Source: an uncultured Pirellulaceae bacterium (GTDB taxonomy: Bacteria; Planctomycetota; Planctomycetia; Pirellulales; Pirellulaceae). Taken from it: a stretch of DNA of 64,000 bases. The translations under genes were made by a program, and so were the position numbers. The stretch spans positions 62,001 to 126,000 of the forward strand of contig CALKGE010000004.1 in NCBI GenBank assembly GCA_938084685.1, written 5' to 3'. This document shows positions 57,382 to 64,000 of this stretch, piece after piece. The notes beneath the pieces were generated by a model, which saw only the letters and a program-made list of their open reading frames with translations, searched no databases and was not told the origin of the DNA. Position 1 is the first letter of the stretch. The number at the start of each line of letters is the position of its first letter.

Positions 57382-57413
57382 ACCATTCGAAGAGATCCAT
57401 GTTGTCGAATGGT
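57382..57413. repeat. Inverted repeat downstream of the HU gene
   Basis: ACCATTCGA (57382-57390) and TCGAATGGT (57405-57413) are perfect 9-base arms around a 14-base loop. No T-run follows, so it is either a factor-dependent or processing element, or a protein site for the next gene. Confidence 0.4.
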
Positions 57414-57502
57414 TAGAACAATAACTTTATCCACGATTATGGCAAGCAATCTGGATAGCTGATCAGGACGATCAGCTCACGACCTTCAAGGAGGATTTAC
57501 AA

Positions 57503-57721
57503 ATGCGACGCATGTTTTACGCCGTATTAGTTTTCGCCGCACTTAGCACATCCGTGGGATGCCTTATTCCCGGTTATTCGGGCGAACGTGCCCGCCGAAC
57601 GCAACAACTGATCTTCACCTCGGAAAATCAACGTCAAATCCTGAATTTCTGGGAACGATTCTGGCATATGGACCAGCCGGACCACATGAATCCGCAACGT
57701 GTCCATGGTGGTGTCATCTAA
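57503..57721 (+). CDS. Small lipoprotein
   Basis: A 72-residue protein preceded by a strong AAGGAGG 9-15 bases upstream of the ATG. Residues 1-19 are a lipoprotein signal with lipobox TSVGC and Cys20. The mature part (about 52 residues) contains GYSGERARRTQQLIFTSENQRQILNFWERFWHMDQPDHMNPQRVHGGVI, a hydrophobic-aromatic stretch without a known domain. Strong ribosome site and its own small unit suggest an abundant surface protein. Followed by a perfect hairpin terminator. Confidence 0.75.
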   Translation: MRRMFYAVLVFAALSTSVGCLIPGYSGERARRTQQLIFTSENQRQILNFWERFWHMDQPDHMNPQRVHGGVI

Positions 57722-57850
57722 CGAATCCCTTGTTAGACCGACCACGCCACGCGTTACCACGTTTTCACGAGGTAAACGCTAGCAAGCTCGTCGCTGGATA
57801 ACCGACTTGTTCACCGACGAAACTCTGATTGCCATAATTGAGAAACTATC

Positions 57851-57904
57851 GATGTCAGGTTAGATTACCTTAAAGGTATTTTCTAACCTGACATCGTTTT
57901 TTTT
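57851..57904 (+). terminator. Rho-independent terminator directly abutting pyrD
   Basis: CGATGTCAGGTTAGA (57851-57865) is perfectly inverted as TCTAACCTGACATCG (57883-57897), with an inner TACCT/AGGTA stem in the loop, and is followed by seven T (57898-57904). Only seven bases separate the last T from the pyrD ATG at 57912. It ends the small lipoprotein transcript or attenuates pyrD. Confidence 0.88.
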
Positions 57905-57911
57905 GTGGACT

Positions 57912-58847
57912 ATGACTGTGACAGATACACTCGCTGACCTGCAGGTTCAACTCGGCAGACTAACCCTGCCGAACCCGATCCTGGTCGCTTCAGGCACTTT
58001 TGGATATGCGCGTGAGATGGAAGGACTCGTCGACCTGGCACGTCTGGGTGGCATTGTCCCCAAGACAATCACATCTGAAATGCGAGTCGGCAACGCTCCC
58101 CAACGTACCGTAGAGACGTCTGCCGGTCTGCTCAATTCAATAGGTCTGGACAATGACGGGATTGACGCCTTCATCGAACATCATCTGCCATATCTAGCCA
58201 GGATTTCCGCTCCGCTGATCGTCAGCATTGCCGGCAGCAGTGCCCAGGATTATGTCTCGCTGGCAACGCAACTGGCCGCCGAGGATGGCATCGATGCACT
58301 TGAACTTAATATCTCCTGCCCCAATGTCGCCCACGGAGTGGACTTTGGCAGCAATCCCGCGCTTTGTGAAGAAGTTGTGCGAGCAGTGCGTGAGAACTGT
58401 GATTTGCCGGTCCTCGCCAAACTCACGCCCAATGTCACCAGCGTCGTAGAAATTGCTGCAGGAGCTGCTCGCGGAGGGGCTGATGCTGTTTGCCTGACAA
58501 ATACATTGCTGGGGATGGCGATTGACTGGAAAAAACGGCAACCTGTTCTGGGGAACGACGTGGGAGGACTCAGTGGTCCGGCCATCAAACCGGTCTCATT
58601 GCGATGTGTGTTCCAGGTAGCTCAGGCTGTCGACGTCCCGATCATTGGGATTGGTGGGATTGCCAGTCTTGACGACGTCATGCAGTTTCTCGTCGCAGGG
58701 GCTTCCGCGGTACAAATCGGCACCGCAAATTATTATGACCCCAAGATTACCATGAGGCTCCTTGACCAACTCCCCGGTGCTTTTGCAGAGCTGGGGGCAA
58801 CAACCGTTTCAGAAATTGTGGGAACCGTGACCTCCAACAAAAGCTGA
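57912..58847 (+). CDS. pyrD: Dihydroorotate dehydrogenase (class 1B type)
   Basis: A 311-residue FMN enzyme. The ATG 57912 is the first good start; GTG 57918 is an alternative. The class 1B active-site cysteine is C136 in LELNISCPN, with FMN contacts at [29 protein letters not shown] and [26 protein letters not shown]. It oxidises dihydroorotate to orotate in pyrimidine synthesis; class 1B normally pairs with PyrK, which is not in the window. The start has no Shine-Dalgarno and abuts a terminator hairpin, which is odd for a constitutive gene. A 62-base gap leads to trpS. Confidence 0.93.
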   Translation: MTVTDTLADLQVQLGRLTLPNPILVASGTFGYAREMEGLVDLARLGGIVPKTITSEMRVGNAPQRTVETSAGLLNSIGLDNDGIDAFIEHHLPYLARISAPLIVSIAGSSAQDYVSLATQLAAEDGIDALELNISCPNVAHGVDFGSNPALCEEVVRAVRENCDLPVLAKLTPNVTSVVEIAAGAARGGADAVCLTNTLLGMAIDWKKRQPVLGNDVGGLSGPAIKPVSLRCVFQVAQAVDVPIIGIGGIASLDDVMQFLVAGASAVQIGTANYYDPKITMRLLDQLPGAFAELGATTVSEIVGTVTSNKS

Positions 58848-58909
58848 CGGCAGCAGGAAATAGCTGCTAAAGAGATACTAGAGTTAAAAATTACCGTTAA
58901 GAGAATGTA

Positions 58910-59875
58910 ATGCGAGTACTTTCCGGCATCCAGCCTACTGGCCGTTTCCACTGGGGCAACTATTTTGGCGCCATCCGGCAGTACATTGACCTGCAGACTG
59001 CCGATCAGGCCTATTACTTTATTGCCAACCTGCATGCGCTGACGACCATTCGTGACAGCGAGTTGCTTCAGCAACTGACCTTTGAAGCTGCGTTGGATCT
59101 GCTGGCACTTGGACTCGATCCGGACCAGGCTTCACTCTTTGTCCAGTCTGACATCCCGGAGATTTCCGAACTCACCTGGATACTCATGACAGGTACTCCC
59201 ATGGGGCTGCTCGAACGATGTCACGCCTATAAAGAGAAGAAAGAAAAGGGGATCAGTGCCGACGCAGGCCTGTTCACCTACCCCGTTCTCATGGCTGCTG
59301 ACATCCTGGGATATGATTCCAATATCGTACCAGTGGGACAGGATCAGGTGCAGCATATTGAAGTTGCTCGTGACATTGCCAAGAGCTTCAACCACCACTT
59401 TGGCGAGTGTTTCGTTTTACCAGAGGCCAAATTACTGGACTCGTCTGCCAAGGTCCCAGGCACCGACGGCGAAAAGATGTCCAAGAGCTACGACAATACG
59501 ATTGAAATCTTTGGGGAAGAAAAAGCGATCTCCAAAAAGATCATGCGGATCGCCACGGATTCGCGGCCCATGGAAGAGCCCAAGGAACCTGAGGTAGATC
59601 ACCTGTATCAGCTCTACAGCCTATTTGCCTCAGACTCGCAGCGTGAGGAACTTGCCGGGATCTATCGAGCCGGTGGGTTTGGGTACGGAGACGTCAAGAA
59701 AAAGATTGCCGAGGCGTCGGCAGACTATTTCCGGGACGCCTGGCAACGTCGCGCGGAAATGGAAAAGGATTCGTCCTACGTGCAGGATGTTCTTGCTGCC
59801 GGTGCCAAGCAGGCTCGGGCCAAGTGCCGTGAAGTGCTGGACCGGGTTCAAAAGGCGACTGGATTAGTACGATGA
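58910..59875 (+). CDS. trpS: Tryptophanyl-tRNA synthetase
   Basis: A 321-residue class I synthetase of normal length. The HIGH-like motif is [16 protein letters not shown] with HWGN (14-17), the KMSKS motif is EKMSKSYDN (189-193) and [19 protein letters not shown] is the Trp-site segment. It charges tRNA-Trp. Its TGA overlaps the ATG of acpS (ATGA), so translation is coupled. Confidence 0.97.
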   Translation: MRVLSGIQPTGRFHWGNYFGAIRQYIDLQTADQAYYFIANLHALTTIRDSELLQQLTFEAALDLLALGLDPDQASLFVQSDIPEISELTWILMTGTPMGLLERCHAYKEKKEKGISADAGLFTYPVLMAADILGYDSNIVPVGQDQVQHIEVARDIAKSFNHHFGECFVLPEAKLLDSSAKVPGTDGEKMSKSYDNTIEIFGEEKAISKKIMRIATDSRPMEEPKEPEVDHLYQLYSLFASDSQREELAGIYRAGGFGYGDVKKKIAEASADYFRDAWQRRAEMEKDSSYVQDVLAAGAKQARAKCREVLDRVQKATGLVR

Positions 59876-60264
59876 ATGTGATAGGCCTGGGAACAGACAT
59901 CATCGAATGCCTGCGAATTGCCAGGATGATCGAGAAACATGGAGAACTGTTTCTCAATCGCGTGTACACTCAGGCAGAAATCGCATACTGCAGCAGCCGC
60001 AAAGGGGCCAATCAGTCCTATGCAGGTCGCTGGGCCGTTAAAGAGGCCGTTCTGAAGGCGATGGGAACGGGCTGGTCCCGTGGTATACGCTGGAAGGACA
60101 TCGAGGTGGTTACTGATTTAACAGGTAAACCAAAAGTCGCCATCCATGGTGTCGCTAAAGAGATTTGCGAAGAGCTGGGCATCACCGATGTGCTGATCAG
60201 TTTGTCTCACTGCCGGAGTCACGCCACGGCAACTGCCATTGCTGTCGGCTATTCCGACGATTAG
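59872..60264 (+). CDS. acpS: Holo-[acyl-carrier-protein] synthase
   Basis: A 130-residue 4'-phosphopantetheinyl transferase. The start overlaps the trpS stop. Motifs are [15 protein letters not shown] with the metal-binding aspartate, and [16 protein letters not shown] with the catalytic Glu/Lys pair. It moves phosphopantetheine from CoA to acyl carrier protein for fatty-acid synthesis. It converges on topA with 23 bases between stops. Confidence 0.95.
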   Translation: MNVIGLGTDIIECLRIARMIEKHGELFLNRVYTQAEIAYCSSRKGANQSYAGRWAVKEAVLKAMGTGWSRGIRWKDIEVVTDLTGKPKVAIHGVAKEICEELGITDVLISLSHCRSHATATAIAVGYSDD

Positions 60265-60287
60265 TTTCGACAGGCAGTTACAGCTTG

Positions 60288-63008
60288 CTAAACAGTTTCA
60301 CGAAGCGGTTCCGGACGATAACCGGCTTCGACCACTTCACCATCTACGGTTTTGATAACAGGCGCAGGGTTTTCGTCCTCGTGACGCGCAAGAGCGGCTT
60401 CCCACTTGGCTCGCACTTCATCCTCCAGTCCCTTCCAGGCTCCTCGCCCTCGACATTTAGGATAGCGTGAGCAGCCTAGCCAGGGTCCTCGAGCACCATT
60501 TCGCAAATACAGATTCGCCTCGCACTTGCTGCACTCAAGATCGGTTTCCAGTGGCGATACCTTGGGTAACGTTACCGTGCCATTTTTATCAAGATTGACA
60601 ATGCCGTCGCAGTCAGGATACTTCGCACAACTCAGAAACGGGCCGAAGCGACCAGTCCGTTTGAGCATGGGATCTCCACAGTTGGGACAGGCAATATTGG
60701 ACTGTTCGGGATTGATCGGTCGTCCTTCCGAGTCGATGGGAGCAGCATATTTGCAGGCGTCACGCATGCCACCTGCAATTTCAGCAATCCGCTCCTGATG
60801 CTCCTTCACCTTGGACCAGGTGACCTTGGTTTCACAGTCGAAGCATGTCAGGAAAGGACGTGAGCGAGCCGTTTTCCCCTTGTTGACTCCCATCTTGTCA
60901 GCGCCACATCCTGGACATGGCACATCAATAGGTTCGGGGGGTACTCGGAAACCGACACAACTGAGAAAGCGTCCATTACGACCAAAGCGGTATTCCAAAC
61001 GCTTGTCGCATTCCGGGCATTTATATTCTTCCGGAGCCAGCTCGGTTTCCGCCTTGGCGTGCGTCATCTTTTCAAATGCCGTATCCAGTTCGGACTTGAA
61101 CTTGTCGTAAAAGCCATGAAGGAAGTTCGTCCAGTCCCGGGAACCAGCTTCAATGGCATCCAATTCCGATTCCATCTCCCGGGTATAGTTCACATTCATG
61201 ATCTGCTCGAATCCCTCAAGCAGCTTGTCCGTCACCACTTCACCAAGGTCGGTGGCATGGAATCGATTTGCTATTTTCTCCACATAGTTTCGATCCTGGA
61301 TCACTTTGATGATCGAGGCGTAAGTGGACGGACGCCCAATCCCTTCCTCTTCCAGTTTCTTAACCAGAGAACCTTCGTTGTAGCGTGGCGGCGGCGTAGA
61401 GAATTTCTGTGCAGGTTCGATATCAAAGGGAGCTGACAGATCGCCTTCAGCCAGTTTGGGTAACGTCTGTTCATCACTCGCGGTGGGAACTCCGGCAACG
61501 CGGTAAAACCCGTCAAATGCCAACACGCGACCATTTGCCTTTAACATGGCTCCGGTCTGCTTATCACTCCGCTCAAAGGTGACGGTCGTCGAATCCCAGA
61601 CAGCATCAGTCATCTGGCAAGAAACAAACCGGTTGTAGATCAGGGTATAAAGCTTCAACTGGTCTGGCTCAAGCGCCTTGGCAACTTTTTCCGGAGTGCG
61701 AGTGACATCGGTAGGTCGGATACACTCGTGAGCTTCCTGAGCGTTCTTGTTAGTGGACCCAAAAACCTTGGGCTTATCAGGCAGATAAGCCTCGCCGAAT
61801 TCCTTGGAGATGTAATCACGCACACCTTGCATGGCTTCTGGGGCGATGTAGGTCGCGTCGGTACGCATATAAGTGATCAAGCCAACATGACCTTCGCCGG
61901 GGATGGCGAGTCCTTCATAGAGTCGCTGGGCGAGGTTCATCGTCCGGCTGGCTGTAAACCCTAACGCATTCGAAGCTGACATTTGCATCGAGCTGGTAAT
62001 AAAGGGAGCGTACGGACGACTTTTGGTTTGCTTGGTCTGAATTGACTGGATCGTATATCGCGCAGTCGAGTCTACCTCACCAACAACCGTTCGCTCGACC
62101 AACGAAGGCCCCTTGCCTGCGGGGTTCGGTCTGGAGTCCACCGAGACATTCACCATACCGACCGCTTCGGCGACCGAGGTAATTTGAGACGAAAGATCCT
62201 GCGGGTTCTCGGCTGCACAGCCCAGATTGAACTTTTCTCCCGCCACCTGGATCAATTCTGTCTTCAAGCTGCCATGCTCCGCCAACCAGGCATTTTGCCG
62301 CTTGATCGTGGGTGCTCTTCCCTTGTCGTCCAAGGTCGCCATGAACTGATGCCATTGGCTGGTCAGCCCAGCAGCCTGAGAAGGATCCAGAGCCAGACGA
62401 ACATTGACGTTCCAGGATTCGTCCGGTACATGTGCTCGAATTTCACGTTCCCGCTCAACAATCAACCTGACAGCGACACTTTGCACGCGACCGGCGCTGA
62501 GTCCACCGGCAACCTTTTTCCACAGCAACGGGGAAACCTGATAGCCGACGATCCGGTCAAGGATACGACGTGCCTGTTGCGCATTCACCTTGGCAACATC
62601 AATTTCCCGCGGGTTTTCAAAAGCCTGCTGAATCGCATCGCGCGTAATCGCATTGAAGACGACGCGTTTCACCTTCTCTGGTTCCACTTTCATTGCGTCT
62701 GCCAGCAACCAGGCAATGGCTTCACCTTCGCGGTCAAGGTCCGTAGCCAGCCAGACCCCTTCCGATTCTTTGGCTGCCTTCTTTAATTTGGAAAGCGTCT
62801 TATTCTTACCTTTGATAACTTCATAACTGGGCTTAAAGTCATTCTCCAGATCGATGCCTGGAACAGGCGCGGTTATTCCTTTGGGGTTCCTGGCAGGCAA
62901 GTCGAGGACATGGCCGATACTTGCCTCTACCAAATAATCCGGTCCCAGGAATTTGGAAATCGTCTTAACCTTGGCAGGAGACTCGACAATAACAAGGTGC
63001 TTAGTCAT
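60288..63008 (-). CDS. topA: DNA topoisomerase I
   Basis: A 906-residue type IA topoisomerase. TOPRIM is residues 1-115 (HLVIVESPAKVKTISKFLG and ATDLDREGEAIAWLL), and the active-site tyrosine is Y380 in GHVGLITYMRTDATYIAPEAM. A segment at about 200-325 is longer than in E. coli TopA. The C-terminus has four Cys4 zinc-ribbon repeats (CPECDKRLEY, CPGCGADKMG, CPNCGDPMLKRTGRFGPFLSC, CSKCEANLYLRNGARGPWLGC). It relaxes negative supercoils. Converges on acpS. Confidence 0.96.
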   Translation of the reverse strand: MTKHLVIVESPAKVKTISKFLGPDYLVEASIGHVLDLPARNPKGITAPVPGIDLENDFKPSYEVIKGKNKTLSKLKKAAKESEGVWLATDLDREGEAIAWLLADAMKVEPEKVKRVVFNAITRDAIQQAFENPREIDVAKVNAQQARRILDRIVGYQVSPLLWKKVAGGLSAGRVQSVAVRLIVEREREIRAHVPDESWNVNVRLALDPSQAAGLTSQWHQFMATLDDKGRAPTIKRQNAWLAEHGSLKTELIQVAGEKFNLGCAAENPQDLSSQITSVAEAVGMVNVSVDSRPNPAGKGPSLVERTVVGEVDSTARYTIQSIQTKQTKSRPYAPFITSSMQMSASNALGFTASRTMNLAQRLYEGLAIPGEGHVGLITYMRTDATYIAPEAMQGVRDYISKEFGEAYLPDKPKVFGSTNKNAQEAHECIRPTDVTRTPEKVAKALEPDQLKLYTLIYNRFVSCQMTDAVWDSTTVTFERSDKQTGAMLKANGRVLAFDGFYRVAGVPTASDEQTLPKLAEGDLSAPFDIEPAQKFSTPPPRYNEGSLVKKLEEEGIGRPSTYASIIKVIQDRNYVEKIANRFHATDLGEVVTDKLLEGFEQIMNVNYTREMESELDAIEAGSRDWTNFLHGFYDKFKSELDTAFEKMTHAKAETELAPEEYKCPECDKRLEYRFGRNGRFLSCVGFRVPPEPIDVPCPGCGADKMGVNKGKTARSRPFLTCFDCETKVTWSKVKEHQERIAEIAGGMRDACKYAAPIDSEGRPINPEQSNIACPNCGDPMLKRTGRFGPFLSCAKYPDCDGIVNLDKNGTVTLPKVSPLETDLECSKCEANLYLRNGARGPWLGCSRYPKCRGRGAWKGLEDEVRAKWEAALARHEDENPAPVIKTVDGEVVEAGYRPEPLRETV

Positions 63009-63260
63009 GGGGAAAATATGAACTGGATCGGAGAGTACTTGTCGTAAAACGGCTAAACGACATGCCTACAAGCATGCCTCGCCTTAAATATCAGCAAAAG
63101 AAACGTCCGAACATCATATCAGTAAAAGCCGCTGATACTTCCGTTGCAATAGCTAACACCGTCACAAACGGCACTAACTGAACAGAAGGGCTATCTGGCC
63201 GGTACCAGCAACTCACTTCTATCAACGTTATATTTCAAGTATTAACAGGCCACATTGGGG

Positions 63261-63289
63261 TTTATATTTCCCTCATACCGCCCTAAAAT
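63261..63289 (+). promoter_or_regulatory. Possible promoter of the last gene
   Basis: TTTATA (63261-63266) and TAAAAT (63284-63289) with a 17-base spacer. A start near 63296 would give a leader of about 185 bases that opens with the hairpin at 63299. Confidence 0.35.
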
Positions 63290-63298
63290 TGGTAGTTT

Positions 63299-63372
63299 CA
63301 CGGTCAGTTAATACAGACCGTGGTTACGGGAGAGCACTTCCATGGCAACCCCCATCCGGGTTAAATACCGGA
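63299..63372 (+). other. Hairpins in the presumed 5' leader
   Basis: CACGGTC (63299-63305) pairs with GACCGTG (63316-63322) around a 10-base loop. TCCGG (63355-63359) pairs with CCGGA (63368-63372), and an alternative TACCG/CGGTA pairing overlaps the latter. Could be a structured leader or a small RNA. Confidence 0.3.
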
Positions 63373-63479
63373 CGGTATGTTGTTCCCGGAAATTTTCTTT
63401 CCTTAGACGAATCATTAAGACGATATTTTTTTCTGTCAAGCCAAAATAAGCATCTTCACGTCAGTGAGATGAATCGACC

Positions 63480-64000
63480 ATGTCCAAAGCAAAACGCCCC
63501 AATCGAATTTACGGCCGTCAAAAAGATAAGCAAATCCAGGAGCTGAAGCAGCGGCAACAGGAAAAACATGACGACTATATCCAGAAGATGAAGAATGAGG
63601 GAACGTACGAAGGTCGCAGTATGTTCGACTTCGTTTCGGAGTACAAAACTATCTCGTATTCCGTCCTGACCATCATTGCTGTGCTGGCATTTGTCGTCGG
63701 TCCCGCTTACTACGCAGCCATTCAGGGTGGCCCCAATAGTGGTCCCATGCAGGGGGCCGGCGAGACACTGGCGACCTGGAATGGTGGTTCGATTGAGCGA
63801 GCTGAGGCGATCCGGATTCAAGAGGACGGACAACGCCTGCAGCAGTTCTTTTCGGCTCTGGCCAACAATGCACTCATGTTTCGCATGAAAGATATGGCAA
63901 CTCCCAACTTCATGGCGATTATGTCTGATGTGGATCCTTGGCAAATTGGAAGCCAGCCCAGCGACCCTGTCACCGTCAAGTTCCTCTCGACGATTGCCAA
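63480..64000 (+). CDS. Membrane-anchored protein, 3' end beyond the window
   Basis: Starts at ATG 63480 and runs off the end (173 complete codons). Residues 1-40 are a basic and acidic cytoplasmic segment with RQKDKQIQELKQRQQEKHDDYIQK, probably coiled. A membrane helix follows (about 60-78, SVLTIIAVLAFVVGPAYYAA). The visible external part (NGGSIERAEAIRIQEDGQRLQQFFSALA) has the look of the N-terminal chaperone domain of SurA/PpiC-type peptidyl-prolyl isomerases (inference). Not identified further because the protein is cut. Confidence 0.7.
   Translation, partial: MSKAKRPNRIYGRQKDKQIQELKQRQQEKHDDYIQKMKNEGTYEGRSMFDFVSEYKTISYSVLTIIAVLAFVVGPAYYAAIQGGPNSGPMQGAGETLATWNGGSIERAEAIRIQEDGQRLQQFFSALANNALMFRMKDMATPNFMAIMSDVDPWQIGSQPSDPVTVKFLSTIA

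Larger units (their letters stand above)
63009..63479. other. 471-base intergenic region with a possible promoter and structured leader
   Basis: No gene seen. It contains a promoter-like pair at 63261-63289 and hairpins at 63299-63322 and 63355-63372, ahead of the partial gene at 63480. Confidence 0.5.

Overview
The window looks like the chromosome of a planctomycete of the Planctomycetaceae type (Gimesia/Rubinisphaera-like; genus not resolvable from sequence reading alone). The evidence is the set of lineage-typical families: a PVC-type membrane-bound dehydrogenase with HEAT repeats and a C-terminal CxxCH domain, DUF1501 and PSCyt1/DUF1549/DUF1553 genes, CRTAC1/UnbV FG-GAP proteins, a sulfatase, a Tat-exported Gfo/Idh/MocA oxidoreductase and an OleA-type thiolase. 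By eye base composition is moderate, around half G+C. I saw no tRNA, rRNA, CRISPR array, intact insertion sequence or prophage.

Layout. 1-10740 carries mostly exported or cell-surface proteins: a neutral-ceramidase-like protein (5' end outside the window), a carboxypeptidase-regulatory-like protein, the PVC dehydrogenase/cytochrome, a zincin metallopeptidase with an S4-like insert, a lipoprotein, an FG-GAP protein and a Gfo/Idh oxidoreductase. 10785-20945 is a minus-strand block of four large membrane-anchored or exported proteins: a PQQ-type propeller, a 1199-residue TPR/FG-GAP/UnbV protein, a fusion of cytochrome-b-like membrane domain, five c-type haems and TPRs, and a 642-residue UnbV protein. 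It is the best candidate here for an undescribed redox or surface system. 21216-31080 holds yaaA, esterases, a sulfatase, a RidA-like protein and a DUF1553-DUF1501 operon. 31081-33425 is a poorly coding stretch around a Fic gene with operator-like repeats.

33426-42941 holds a second DUF1501 gene, a Ser/Thr kinase, and a minus-strand run oleA-like, amidohydrolase, TctC-TctB fusion, TctA, threonine dehydratase-like and aldo/keto reductase, which reads as an uptake and catabolic unit. 43655-44404 encodes a C26 amidotransferase-like protein that lacks its catalytic cysteine. 44576-48771 is acnA, dcd and nth on the minus strand.

48951-60264 is housekeeping: DUF309, folE, two membrane proteins, a GlcD/GlcF-type fusion overlapping moaD, moaE, moaA, then ykgJ (opposite strand), an HU protein, a small lipoprotein, pyrD behind a strong terminator-like hairpin, trpS and acpS. 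topA (minus strand) and the start of a membrane protein that runs off the end close the window. Several genes are translationally coupled through ATGA or TAATG overlaps (amidohydrolase/TctCB, GlcDF/moaD, trpS/acpS).
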